A stretch of 64,000 nt of DNA from Mesostigma viride (lineage: Eukaryota > Streptophyta > Mesostigmatophyceae > Mesostigmatales > Mesostigmataceae): the NCBI GenBank assembly GCA_009746045.1, contig RPFO01001698.1, forward strand, positions 1 to 64,000, given 5' to 3'. Both the position numbers and the translations under genes were made by a program. The notes under the pieces were generated by a model that saw only the letters and a list, made by a program, of their open reading frames with translations, ran no database searches and was not told the DNA's origin. Position 1 is the stretch's first letter. The number at the start of each line of letters is the position of its first letter. Of the stretch, positions 19,922 to 29,569 are shown in pieces.

Positions 19922-20860
19922 TCAGTCCCTCTTCTTCGCGGCCGCGGCGTCGAACGTGTAGTGGGCCGTCCCGCCGGAACCGAGCGACTCCGTCACCGAT
20001 CTCGAATCGTACACCACGGTTTTTCCGTCGCCGAAGATGACGCGCAGGAAACAGGGCGGGTCCGACGAATCCCCTCCTCCTTTCTCGACGTCCGCCTCGC
20101 CCTCGACCTCGCCCCCGCCCCCGCCCTCGCCCTCGCCCTCGCTCACGTCCCGGTCCTCCCACGGAGAGGGCGCGGACAGCCGGCCTCGCCTCGGGCGCCG
20201 GCCCAAGGCTCGCAGGGCGCGGCGACTCGACTTCTCGATCTCCGCGTGTCTCCACAGGGCCCAGACGAACTGCGGCAGACCCGCGGACGCGTAGAAGTCG
20301 CCGAGCGGACCCAGACTTCTCGCCACGCACCGTGTGCAGTCCTCGTCCTCCGCGTGCGGACGAGACCGTCCGAACGTCGCCGACAGAACCTTGCGCGAGA
20401 GCCGCGTCCTCGCGTCGACCGGGGGTCGCACCGTCTCCGTCTCCTCTTCATCTTTCCAGGGGGGGAACGAAATACGACACGACAGAGGGTACGTCACCAA
20501 GAACGACTCGGCGCCGCGGCGGAACGACACGGACAGGCTGCCCGGGGGGAGCCCGGCGGTGCGCGTCTCGGCGGAGAGCCGGTTCGACACGCCCCATTCG
20601 CACGCGAGGTCGTATCCCGTCGCCTCCCCCCACTCGTCCCTCGCGGCGGCGGCGGCCCACCAATCGCGGAACCGCTCCGTCACGTCGAACCACGCGTCGT
20701 GGTCCGACACGTACGCGCGATGGATCACGACGGCCGACCCCGAGTCGATCGGCGCGCCGATTCGGCGGCCCAGACGGCACGCGACCCGCCACAGCCGCGC
20801 GACCATTGTCAGCAACGCGAACAGGAGGGACGCCATCACGGACTCCGTGATCGCGATCAT
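19922..20860 (-). CDS. Unknown 312-aa protein with N-terminal membrane anchor
   Basis: Intact frame. Residues ~8-25 (VMASLLFALLTMVARLW) form a membrane anchor or signal sequence. The rest is soluble, with W-rich patches (DAWFDVTERFRDWW) and an acidic Gly/Glu-rich linker near residue 240. No family recognised. Head-to-tail with genes on either side at spacings of three bases, so probably cotranscribed. Confidence 0.65.
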   Translation of the reverse strand: MIAITESVMASLLFALLTMVARLWRVACRLGRRIGAPIDSGSAVVIHRAYVSDHDAWFDVTERFRDWWAAAAARDEWGEATGYDLACEWGVSNRLSAETRTAGLPPGSLSVSFRRGAESFLVTYPLSCRISFPPWKDEEETETVRPPVDARTRLSRKVLSATFGRSRPHAEDEDCTRCVARSLGPLGDFYASAGLPQFVWALWRHAEIEKSSRRALRALGRRPRRGRLSAPSPWEDRDVSEGEGEGGGGGEVEGEADVEKGGGDSSDPPCFLRVIFGDGKTVVYDSRSVTESLGSGGTAHYTFDAAAAKKRD

Positions 20861-20863
20861 CGT

Positions 20864-21367
20864 TCACGCATTCCGCAGAACATCTTTCAGCGCCGGGGAA
20901 CGAAGCGACGACGGGTCCGTGCGGTACGTCGTGCGGACGTACCGCTTCACAGAGTCCTCGACCGCGGGCGCGGCGGGCGCAGGCGAGGCGACGGAGGACT
21001 TGCGACTCGGCGCACGGGACGGGGCAGGGGCGGGTTTCGGAGGGGGCAACGGAGGCTCCTCCTCCTCCTCCTCTTCCTCTTGCTCGGGTTCCTCGTCCTC
21101 TTCCTCGGGATCGTCGTCGAAGTCGTCTTCCTCCTGGTCCTCGTCCGGCGGGGACTCGTCCTCCTCGTCTTCCTCCTCGAATCGCACGTCCTTGGGGGGC
21201 GGCTCCTTGGACACGCGGTGGGCAGGGGCGAGGGATTTGGACGTGCGGACGGCCTTAGTGGCGGCGGCGGATGACGACGACGATGGAGTCGACGTCGGCG
21301 CGCGCGGACGCAGCGTGAGGTCCTCGAACCACGAGTCGGATCCGGACTTGGCCGTCTTCAGAGGCAT
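20864..21367 (-). CDS. Acidic low-complexity protein, 167 aa
   Basis: Ser-rich N-terminus, then about 50 residues of Glu/Asp with Pro, then a Pro/Ala/Ser segment and a short basic end (VKRYVRTTYRTD). No domain. It may be a scaffold or histone-binding-type protein; that is a guess. The promoter should lie in 21368-21480, beside the palindrome array. Confidence 0.6.
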   Translation of the reverse strand: MPLKTAKSGSDSWFEDLTLRPRAPTSTPSSSSSAAATKAVRTSKSLAPAHRVSKEPPPKDVRFEEEDEEDESPPDEDQEEDDFDDDPEEEDEEPEQEEEEEEEEPPLPPPKPAPAPSRAPSRKSSVASPAPAAPAVEDSVKRYVRTTYRTDPSSLRSPALKDVLRNA

Positions 21368-21484
21368 GGCGAGTCTTCTACCCCAGACGCGGCACTTATT
21401 TTTGGACCGGACGAACGCGCCTTCCCGCTCTCGAAGGCGTCGGCCCCCACCGATACCTTCGAATCACCCGGTCTTGGTAAACAT

Positions 21485-21605
21485 AGACGGGAAAATACTC
21501 CCGTCTGGCGAGACAGGCGGGGTGAGAATTCTCCCGTCTGACTCCGCGCCACGGGGAGAATTCTCCCCTCTATAGGGACTCCAAGCGGGAGAATTCTCCC
21601 TGCTG
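21485..21605. promoter_or_regulatory. Array of four GGGAGAATTCTCCC palindromes, 33-bp spacing
   Basis: Near-perfect palindromes centred at ~21495, 21528, 21560 and 21593: the first is GGGAAAATACTCCC; the others keep GAGAATTCTC with at most one mismatch in the outer arms. The spacing of 32-33 bp is about three helical turns, placing all on one face of the DNA. It sits ~120 bp upstream of the minus-strand gene that starts at 21367. It could be an operator or iteron array, or part of a repeat element. Confidence 0.6.
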
Positions 21606-21750
21606 GTAAGAGCGGCGAGGCGCCACGAACGAGACCGCACGCGCGGAAAGCTGGGTTTTGTGCCCTCGTTGGTGGTGGCGCGTGGGCCCTTGACACCCCC
21701 TAAACGCGTCTCATGTCACTCATGCATGAGGGGGGGGAAGCGATACATCC

Positions 21751-22362
21751 AAAAGTTCGGGCTATCCGCATAGCCCGAACTTTTGGGATAGCCCGAACTT
21801 TTCGCGAAAATCGCTAGCGAAAACGCAAACTACGACCCAAACTTTTCGCCATCTCCGAGCCATTTGAAAAGTTCGGGCTATGGTTCGGGCTATCGATTTA
21901 TAGCCCGAACCCGACCTTTTCTCCCCTTGGACGGGTGTGCGCATGCCTTGGTGCTTGCTTTCTCTTCTCTCTCTCTCTCCTTTCCCAACACATAAAATAT
22001 ACGTGGATATGGTATATAGGATTGTCCTATTCCCAACACATAAAAATAGAGACATTGCTAACACATAAATATTTACGTGTTAGGAACATGGCTATATATA
22101 TGTGTTAGGAATAGGTCTATATTTTATGTGTTAGGAAAGAGAGAGAGAGAGAAAAGGACAAGGCATACACCATCCACCCCGTCCAAGGGAAGAAATGGTC
22201 GGGTTCGGGCTATAAATCGATAGCCCGAACCATAGCCCGAACTTTTCAAATGGCTCGGAGATGGCGAAAAGTTTGGGTCGTAGTTTGCGTTTTCCCTAGC
22301 GATTTTCGCGAAAAGTTCGGGCTATCCGAAAAGTTCGGGCTATCCGCATAGCCCGAACTTTT
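21751..22362. mobile_element. 612-bp foldback element
   Basis: Left and right arms are nearly perfect inverted repeats for about 190 bases and similar further inward. Both ends carry AAAAGTTCGGGCTATCCGCA-type sequence, itself a small palindrome. The arms share GACCCAAACTTTTCGCCATC-like sequence and GGTTCGGGCTAT. The AT-rich centre (~21990-22140) has repeated AACACATAAA units in both orientations. No open frame and no obvious target-site duplication. It looks like a MITE or foldback transposon; a viral terminal hairpin is a less likely alternative. Confidence 0.75.
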
Positions 22363-22427
22363 CGTGGACCGCTCGACCCGGTCGCGAACATGTCGAACGC
22401 CGCACTCGTGCTCGAAAGGGAGATACT

Positions 22428-23040
22428 AGTTAGAGGCTCGAGATGGGTGCCAGAGGTACGCGGTCATGTTCGAAAATACGCTTGATTCCGTATCGAGCCT
22501 TCATTTGTACACACCATCTCTCATGCGATCATGACCGTTGCATCGGTCTGTAAACATAATCAAACGGCGGTGAAGGGTCAAGTCACATGTGAGAGGACCT
22601 CTCCACATACTGACACGTGGCACCCTGCGGGCGGGTCGTGGTTGAACGCCCGCGTATACGCGTAGGTCCTATTGTCCAGACAGGTCGCGCCCCCCTCGAT
22701 CGTCGTGTTTCCCCCTGCTCTGTGATCTGGTTCTAGCTAGTTAGATTCTCGCTGTCGGTGCCAAGAGTATGTGGTAATAGTCGAATATACGCTTTATTCC
22801 ATATTGAGATTGCATTGGCATACACAATCCTACATGCAATCCCGATCGTTGAATCATTACACGAGTCATATCGGACAGTGAAGAAGGTCGGCTCAGAAAT
22901 GCTCTGACCCCTTAATACGGCGCCACGTGGCCGACGAGATGGTACTGGGAACGTGGTTACCGTATCGCGTGTATATACGCGTACAGTACGCCTACGGACC
23001 AGACAGGTCGCGCACTCCCTTGATCGTCGAGTCCAGCTTT
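22428..23040. repeat. Diverged ~310-bp tandem duplication covering the 3' end of the KilA-N gene
   Basis: GTTAGAGGCTCGAGATGGGTGCC at ~22428 corresponds to the sequence starting at ~22738, and CCAGACAGGTCGCGC occurs at ~22676 and ~22999. The right copy contains the last codons of the KilA-N gene. The left copy retains a recognisable but degraded version of those codons (ending DLSG). Blocks in the same order are about 75-80% alike by eye. The gene-free interval 22363-22991 consists of this duplication. Confidence 0.7.
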
Positions 23041-24171
23041 GGGACACGCCTGTAGAACCTCTCGAGGTTCAAGGGGCGCGTCAACAAGAGATCCTTTCGC
23101 ATGTCCTCCTTGTTCTTCTTCACGACCTCCATCGGCGTCGGACCGGACGGTGGCGCGACGAAGGTCGCCATGTCCCTTTTCACGGAGACGGCGATCTCGT
23201 GAAAGTCCCTCCCATCCCCGGCGGCGATCGCACGCCTCATGACCTTGCGCATGAAGTAATCGACGTTCTCGAGCTGCTCTTCGTTCATCAGGTCCCTGGC
23301 GCTGCCATTCTTGACGCCGTTGAGCCTCTTCAGTGCCCCCGCGTTATGACCGGTCGCCGCCTCGCACGCCTTGTCGCCCAAAAACATCATGATTTTGCCC
23401 ACGTCGTCCTTGTGTGCGACGGCCGAGTCCACGAAGTCGCCCAGCATGTGCTGGGTGTCCTTGGCGATCACGCGCATGCTCGGGGGAGCGTCCGGTCCGG
23501 CACCACGTAATTGGGACGCTTCCGGGACTCGCACACCGTGTTGATGGCGACGGTCGTCGTCGTGCCGTGGACCGCGTCGTGGGCGTCTCGCACCACCTCC
23601 ATCATGGTGATGTCGCCCGCCAGGATGCGGTCCACCCACGACCCTGCCTTGACGGCAAACTTCGGGCTTATCCACGCGGCCAACTGGGTAACGAGACGGG
23701 GATGAATCCAGGTCCCGCGCTCGTCGTTCAAGCCGGTCGCGACCTCGTCAAAAACCGTTTGGGGGTCCTATCACTTGTGAGAGGACCCCTCAGATCCTCT
23801 TCGAGCTCCTTGACAAACTCTTGCACGGTACCCAGCCTCCACCAGTTCGTGAACAGCTTCTTACCGTTCGAGGCTGCGTGGCAAAGGTCCTTTCCCAAAA
23901 TGAGTCGGTCGTTTTTTCGGACCTTGATTTCCTTGGTCTCATCGACAACAAAACCTGGGAGACTCTTCATTGTGAATACCCAGTGCTTTGCATTCTCACC
24001 AGCCAGTGAGAAGAGTGGATGAATGAACCGGGTGCGACCGGCAGCGACGGCCATGGTAGGCGCTCGGACTGGGAACTCTTCTCGCAATGGGGCGAATTTA
24101 TGGTCGAGGGGCGCTCTCATTGCCGACATGATCGTCCTCGCCGACACGATCTCACTTGCCGACACCGACAT
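22992..24171 (-). CDS. KilA-N domain protein, two frame changes
   Basis: Starts MSVSASEIVSARTIMSAM at 24171. LFTNWWRLGTVQEFVKELEE then, after a frame change near 23740, GTWIHPRLVTQLAAWISP and FAVKAGSWVDRILAG give the KilA-N signature (W-x-R ... G-T-W-x-H-P-x-L ... A-x-W-x-S-P-x-F). A second frame change near 23490 leads to SMRVIAKDTQHMLGDFV and a helical C-terminal domain ending DLSGP. About 390 aa. KilA-N is a DNA-binding domain common in giant viruses and phages. The C-terminal part is not one I recognise. Confidence 0.75.
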
Positions 24172-24686
24172 GAAGGTTCCGGACAGCCCGGTCCTGTGTT
24201 TTCAATGTTCAATCAAACAAGACACTGACTGCTGACATTCGCCACGTAACGCTATGCCCTCCTCGGTTTCGGCCGCTCGCGGGATCCGCCAGCTGCTGGA
24301 TCCAGCGACTCGCCGGTGTCGGACCGACAGCTGCAGGATCCGCCTGGGGAGGGATTTGGCGGCGTGCAAGCGCCCGACCATCCGCTGCTAGATCCGGCAG
24401 CTGCCGAATCCGCCAGCTGCTGGATCCGGCGACTCGCCGGTGTCGGACCGGCGGCTGCTGGATCCGCCAGCGGATGGATCTGCGTATACTGACTGTAACT
24501 GCGTGCGCCTCACTGCGGCCAGGTCGCCGCGCGACACCAGGAGGCCAGCACGAGGTGACAGGCGGCCACGAGGCACGCGCGGCACGTCCCGACGGCGACC
24601 TCCGCGCACCGCCGCGCGCGCATCCCGTTACTCGCTCGATCACTCGAGGGCATTTCTTTCCCCCCTGATGAGAAAAGAAGCGCACC
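24172..24686. repeat. Gene-free interval with 123-bp direct repeat
   Basis: CCGCCAGCTGCTGGATCC and GCGACTCGCCGGTGTCGGAC occur at ~24287-24337 and again at ~24410-24461, 123 bp apart. Related CCGCTGCTAGATCCGGCAGC units sit between. The repeats are GC-rich and rich in CAGCTG/GGATCC palindromes. I see no gene in the rest of the interval. Confidence 0.6.
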
Positions 24687-24983
24687 ATGGGAGCGTACCG
24701 CGCCGGGGTCGAACGGAAGAAGCCCGCGTGCTTTTGGGCGTCGCTCGGATCGTCGTGCGGACACGACGCGTACGTCCATCGGCCGCATCGCGACAAAGAC
24801 GGCGGGTACGGCGACATCTCGCCTCGGGCGCGGGATATCGTCACCGGGGTATACCACGACGCGAACGAAATTCATGGGCTGAGGAAGAAGATCGACGCCT
24901 TGAAAGCGCGGCTGGAGGAAGCGAACGCAAAACGCGAAACGCCTTCGAAAGCGACACGGGGCGGGATCGGCCCGGTCATGTGA
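24687..24983 (+). CDS. Small protein sharing a GHDAYV-RPHRDK motif
   Basis: 98 aa, ATG start. CFWASLGSSCGHDAYVHRP then HRDKDGGYGDISPRA is shared almost exactly with the next gene (GHDAYVDRPHRDKPGGYRSI). It is followed by a coiled-coil stretch (LRKKIDALKARLEEANAK). It lacks the N-terminal zinc module of its neighbour, so it is a short paralogue or a remnant of a duplication. Function unknown. Confidence 0.6.
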   Translation: MGAYRAGVERKKPACFWASLGSSCGHDAYVHRPHRDKDGGYGDISPRARDIVTGVYHDANEIHGLRKKIDALKARLEEANAKRETPSKATRGGIGPVM

Positions 24984-25027
24984 GTCGAGTCCCGTCGTTC
25001 GCGTCACGCGACACGTGGAGAGGCATG

Positions 25028-25062
25028 AAAAAAAAAAACCGAGCGAGTGTATACGTCCGAAG
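25028..25062 (+). promoter_or_regulatory. A11 + GTATAC promoter-like element
   Basis: Eleven A residues, 10 bases, then GTGTATAC and 11 bases to the ATG at 25063. The same arrangement (A/T tract, ~10-20 bases, GTATA core, ATG) recurs before many genes here. It also favours 25063 over an upstream ATG as the real start. Confidence 0.5.
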
Positions 25063-25653
25063 ATGCAATGCAAGGGGAAGACGCAGAAGGGCGCCAAGTG
25101 TCGCAAGCGGTGTCGGGTTGGCAGGTCGTATTGCGGTCTGCACGGCACCGCCGCGAAGAAGCGGCGACACGTCATGAGACAGGAGGGCGAGGAGAACACG
25201 TCCACCTTGGGCCATGACCTCTACACGGGCTCGACGGCGACGGCGACGGGACGGTCGGAATCCCCTCGCGCTCGCGACCTCCTTCGAAGCGATAGGAGCC
25301 GCAAGCTCACGCCCGAGGTGGTCGACTGGAAGAAGATGGCGGACTCGTACATTCCGGAGCCGCTCCGAGGCGCGGCGCCCGGACACGATGCGTACGTCGA
25401 TCGCCCGCATCGCGACAAACCCGGAGGGTATAGGAGCATCTCGCCCGCGTCCAAGGCTCTCATGGACGAACTTCGCCCGGACCAACCGCCGGAATATTAC
25501 ACAAATCTTTATACTCATAAAATAAGGGGATTGACGGATCGATTGAAGGCGCATGCGGATGAGTGGGAAAGGAGGAACCAAGAGTGGGCCCGGCGCGTAG
25601 AGAAGGACAGGGCGGAATTCTTGGAGTTGAAGGCGCAACGGGGGCGTCAATAA
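25063..25653 (+). CDS. Cys/His zinc-module protein with GHDAYV motif
   Basis: 196 aa starting MQCKGKTQKGAKCRKRC. The C-x3-T-x2-G-x2-C...G-x-x-YC-x-x-H module (residues 3-29) matches a small zinc-binding module often attached to giant-virus proteins (I recall DUF5763). Then come the motif shared with the preceding gene (GHDAYVDRPHRDKPGGY) and a C-terminal coiled coil (RVEKDRAEFLELK). The start was chosen because the A-tract/GTATAC promoter element ends just before this ATG. Function unknown. Confidence 0.65.
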   Translation: MQCKGKTQKGAKCRKRCRVGRSYCGLHGTAAKKRRHVMRQEGEENTSTLGHDLYTGSTATATGRSESPRARDLLRSDRSRKLTPEVVDWKKMADSYIPEPLRGAAPGHDAYVDRPHRDKPGGYRSISPASKALMDELRPDQPPEYYTNLYTHKIRGLTDRLKAHADEWERRNQEWARRVEKDRAEFLELKAQRGRQ

Positions 25654-25678
25654 TATATCCATTCTTCTTATAGACACG

Positions 25679-26152
25679 ATGTCGTCCACCGCCTGGAAGC
25701 GCGACGTCATGCTCACGCTCAACTGTCCCGTGTCCGAGGCGTTCCCTCTCGCGGGCATCAACCGCCCCGTCTTCTCCTTCCGCGCTCAGTCCTCGTCGGC
25801 GCGGGTGCTCGCCGGCGTGCTCGCGTACGACAACGCCAGTCACGAGATCGCCGGTGCCATTTCCGTCATCGTCCCGCCTTTCGCCGAGGTATCGGACGAC
25901 GACAAGCGCGCCATCGACCTGATCGCGCGCGTCCTAGACGGGCACTACGCGGTCCACGGCGCGACGTTCGTCGAGATGCCCGTGCGCCCGGCGGGGGTCT
26001 CGAGTCACGTCAACATCACGACCGGGAGCTCGAACGGCCCGATTCCGCTGGCCGATTTCCTCGCCGCCGACGCGACCCTGTCGAGGTTCCACGCGGTCCC
26101 GATGGCCGACGGGGGCACCGCCTACGTCCCGAAGCTGTCGTTCGTCGCGTGA
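25679..26152 (+). CDS. Unknown 157-aa protein
   Basis: Intact, ATG 25 bases after the previous stop, in an AT-rich stretch (AATATATCC...). Balanced globular composition with beta-rich segments (ISVIVPPFAEVSD, HVNITTGSSNGPIPL). No family recognised. The convergent metalloprotease gene ends four bases downstream. Confidence 0.65.
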   Translation: MSSTAWKRDVMLTLNCPVSEAFPLAGINRPVFSFRAQSSSARVLAGVLAYDNASHEIAGAISVIVPPFAEVSDDDKRAIDLIARVLDGHYAVHGATFVEMPVRPAGVSSHVNITTGSSNGPIPLADFLAADATLSRFHAVPMADGGTAYVPKLSFVA

Positions 26153-26156
26153 GACC

Positions 26157-29078
26157 TCACGCGGACGTCTTTTGTCTCTTCATATATTTCTTCACAAAGC
26201 GCCTCTTGTCGCGCGTGTCGGGGTCCTCGCGGTCGTCCAGGGGGAGGAAGTCTTCCGGGTAGTCCCTCCTCGTTCCGGGCTTCTTTCGCAGCACCTGGGT
26301 GCGCATGTACCTCTGAATATCGTGATCTTTCAATTCTTGCACACCTGCCTCGTTTGTTATCTTTTCTATTTCCTCTAGTTGGTCAAGCGTATAGGGTAGA
26401 ACGCTCGCGGAGTAGTGTTTTTTACCTGTCTCGCTCGCTCCAATGGGAGGCCTTTCAAAGTCGTACAATGAAAAAGTCTCCTCACCGTCCCCTATGTAAG
26501 GGATATCCTTTTTTGGGACACTATGTCCAAAGTAGTCGTGGACGGTGTCAAGACCGTTGAACAGACGGTTATTGCGATGGAAGACAGGACCATGGAAGTC
26601 GTATTGGAGATCGCGGATAGGAGCCCACCTCGAATTTGCGGAATGGATCATTTCGTGTGCAAGGAACTGTAACAATCTCTGTGCGTTCGATCGGACCACT
26701 TTCCCCTCGTCTATCACGATTTCGGTCTCGGGAGAAAACTCCTTGAAGGCCTTGAGCGCAGATGGTCTTGTGAGTGCGATCGTGTTCTTGCCTAGCGAGT
26801 ATGCAAGGGTTTCGGGGTCGTCTTTCTCATCTATTTTCCACAAGACTTCGTGTACAGGGAACGAGTTGGCAAAAAAGTTTTTGTTCACCACCATCGCCGC
26901 CTTTTTCAAGTCGCTTTCCGTCAACTTCAGTTCCCCGTCTTTTAACCCCTAAATGGGCAGAAATACTGCCGATGCATCGGCTGTAACTTCACAATTTTGC
27001 AAACCAGATGCCATCCAACCCACCCATATCCAATGGCTGTCCTTGGGGGCCAAGCATGTCCATGAGTTGCCCTTCGGGTTGGTATATCACAACCTTACAT
27101 ATATGCAGGGTAGGCCATGTATAACTGCCGTCAAAGTCAGGGGGGTCAAGACGAGCGTTTTCATTTTTGGTAGAATGTGCATTTTGAATTATGTTGTAAG
27201 AGCTAGGCACCTACCACTTCAGGGATGATAAACAATTAGTTGCTGAACAGTTTGAGCCATTGGGGTCATCATTTGGGTGGGTATACCAGCAGTTACACCC
27301 AGTACAGCCCATAGGGGTACCGTTGGTAAAAAGCAACCAAGGGGGTAGGGGTGGGCATACTACCTACTAATACCTACTAAAAATGTCCCCCAACCATGCC
27401 ACACAATACATTTCCCTTCCACAATGATGGGGAAACATAACTGCATCATCACACTGCCCTTACATGGCACCTATGTGCAGGTGCCACCTTGTCCATGCAC
27501 GTAGGTAACGTGGTACGGATACCCTACGCAAGGCACGCATTCTAGGAGGCAGCCACAAACAAACTAGTGATTTTAAGCCTATTTCAGCTTGCCCTAGCAA
27601 GGATAAACTAGGCCTAAGCTGCTATAGCCTGCCAGGTGATGGCCAGCACACCTGGTGGCACATGCTGACAATGGGAAGCTTCCACTCACCGGGTACATGG
27701 TTGATGATGCCACAGAGACCAGCCAACTGCCTCACACTCATGCAATATGTGTGTGGGAAATGTATAACAAACATATATGGAGGTATTCAAACCCATACAG
27801 CCTCTAAAACTTATCACCATCACACTATGGCAGGTCAACTGACTGAGGGAAGCATCTAAGAATGGTGTTTTAGGAAGGGGCCAGGCCATGGTCAAGAAAG
27901 AGCATGAATAATACAAAAAGAATGTGCTACACAAGCTAGAACGTATATATAAACGTCAAACATCGACAAGAAAACGATAACTCAGCTTTACCTGGCATGG
28001 CTGGCATTACCTTGGCCCAGGCGGTGGCCGCAAAATGGCGCATTTCGGCACACCAAAGTTGTGCAGCATGGTCGCTAGATTCGACGATTTCTGGCCACCC
28101 TTGCACGTTTACGACTAAAAATCATCATAAAAAGTAAAAAGAAACCGATGTATCCTTTAAAATACGCCGGAAAGGTATTGCTGTCAACGTTTCTATCGTC
28201 CGGCCTGATCGCAGTTTTTTCCAGCAAGAACGCTGCCGACACCTATCAAATGGCATTCCCGCGAACCAAAAATTGGCCTGTATCGTCTTTAGGACGTATG
28301 AAATCAATTCCCTGAGTTTGGTCAGAAAATTCGAACGGAAACGTAAATGCCATGCGTGGGCGCAAGCCGCCATGGCCAGGTCGTCGTTTTCCGGAATGCA
28401 CGTTGTACGTGAAAAAGTACCCTGACCCCTTGTACTTTGACCGGCCAGAACACCTCTATAACTTTGTCAGAAGTATGCAAACCATAGTACCATGCTGTGA
28501 GGAAAATTATAAACTTTCGATCTTCTCAGCTAAACGTTTCCTAATTCTCAATAGTTTTCGCGGCATTTGGTCCCCCGAGAAGGGGCCGACGTGTCGGCTG
28601 TAACTCAGTTTTAGGCGGAAAATCGGCAGCTAGACCATTTAGGGGTTAAGAGGGTTCGATCGATACCGGTCACTTTTTCAAACTCCCTTACGGCCTTTTC
28701 CCAACGCCCTTTCATCGTTCCTATGGGTGGGCGCACCTGGCTCAACCTCTCTGTCATTCCCGGTCCCATCTTGTGGTCCCAATTCGCGCCTCTGGCACGC
28801 ACTAGCTCGTTGAGGTTCAACTCCCCTCGTTGGACTCTATCCAAAAAGTTTTGATACTGTCTCGCGGCCTCCTCTTTTGACCAATCTTTCAACTTGTTTT
28901 TGCCAAAAGGTCCGTAGAAACTAGCGAACTCGACCCATGTGTCCGGAGTCTCATTAGTCCCCTTCTTTTCATTGTAAACCCCGTCTTCAATCTTTACCCG
29001 TGGAGCAGCGTGTCTCCCGCCACTCCTTTTTTTCTTAGGCACGTTCTCCATAAATGCCAACTGGTCGTTATTGGACAT
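26157..29078 (-). pseudogene. HExxH metalloprotease gene split by a transposon
   Basis: The 5' part (29078 to 28646, 144 codons, MSNNDQLAFMENVPKK to GIDRTLL) and the 3' part (26945 to 26157) are separated by a 1,700-bp element. Across the single TTAA the two halves are in the same frame, with no other stop, so exact removal of the element would leave one ~406-codon gene. The 3' half has LQFLAHEMIHSANSRW (HExxH) and, about 20 residues on, HGPVFH, giving zinc ligands as in SprT/WLM-type proteases. As it stands the gene is disrupted: the first half ends in 12 element-encoded residues, and the second half has no ATG at its start. Confidence 0.8.
26946..28645. mobile_element. Non-autonomous piggyBac-like element, 1,700 bp
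   Basis: Bounded by TTAA on both sides (26942-26945 and 28646-28649), the target duplication typical of piggyBac elements. The termini are 11-bp perfect inverted repeats CCCCTAAATGG (26946) and CCATTTAGGGG (28635). There is no transposase: no frame longer than ~85 codons and no DDD-type motif. The interior is AT-balanced, like the left flank, and part of it (27640-28410) aligns with 2517-3300. I conclude that it is a resident MITE-like element of the host chromosome that jumped into the viral gene. Confidence 0.85.
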
Positions 29079-29270
29079 GCGCGTTTCCTCGTGGGAGGAA
29101 TGTCACTCGGCAGGGGTTCGGCCACGGCTGGCGTAGTTATAAGGTCGTACATAGGTCGTGTCGGGGAAAAAGGGTGAGTAACCTCATAATCACGGTTGTC
29201 AGCGTATCGAACGACAAATTCGGATCGGCGCCGAACATATCCAGGTCATAATGGATCGGGGGGGCACCCA

Positions 29271-29520
29271 TTATATCGTCCGCATCGGTGAACACCGGAG
29301 CTTGGGAAGTGTTCGGAAGGTTTTCAAGTTCTCAATGAATCCAAACCATTCCTCCTTGTCTTCCTCCGTCAGTTCTGGTACCTCTTCGGCCCGCGCGACG
29401 TGACCTTTCCTCCGCACCGCCCTCTGGAGCGTCGTGCTTCGACGCGACCTTGGGCTCCTTGCGCTTGGGGGCGACGCGTCTCTTCGGAGTACTAGTCGCG
29501 ATCTTTTTTTTCGGGGGCAT
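29271..29520 (-). CDS. Small basic protein, frame change near 29420
   Basis: Starts MPPKKKIATSTPKRRVAPKR, a histone-tail-like Lys/Arg/Pro-rich N-terminus. After DAPEGG the frame moves by one base to VRRKGHVARAEEVPELTEED and ends LRCSPMRTI, about 83 aa. The EEDKEEWFGFIENLKTF stretch is helical and acidic. No family recognised. The interval 29079-29270 shows no gene. Confidence 0.5.
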
Positions 29521-29569
29521 TCGTCTCCCATACACTCTCGTAACATTATTTATCAACCGTCGCCGTCGA

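Noticed and set aside
21485-21605. CRISPR array
   Set aside because: Units are short palindromes with ~18-bp similar spacers, four copies, in a eukaryotic/viral context with no cas genes.
21751-22362. Viral genome terminus
   Set aside because: Viral genes continue on both sides without interruption, so an internal foldback element is simpler, though not excluded.
26946-28645. Transposase gene inside the piggyBac-like element
   Set aside because: No frame longer than ~85 codons and no catalytic motif; the element is non-autonomous.
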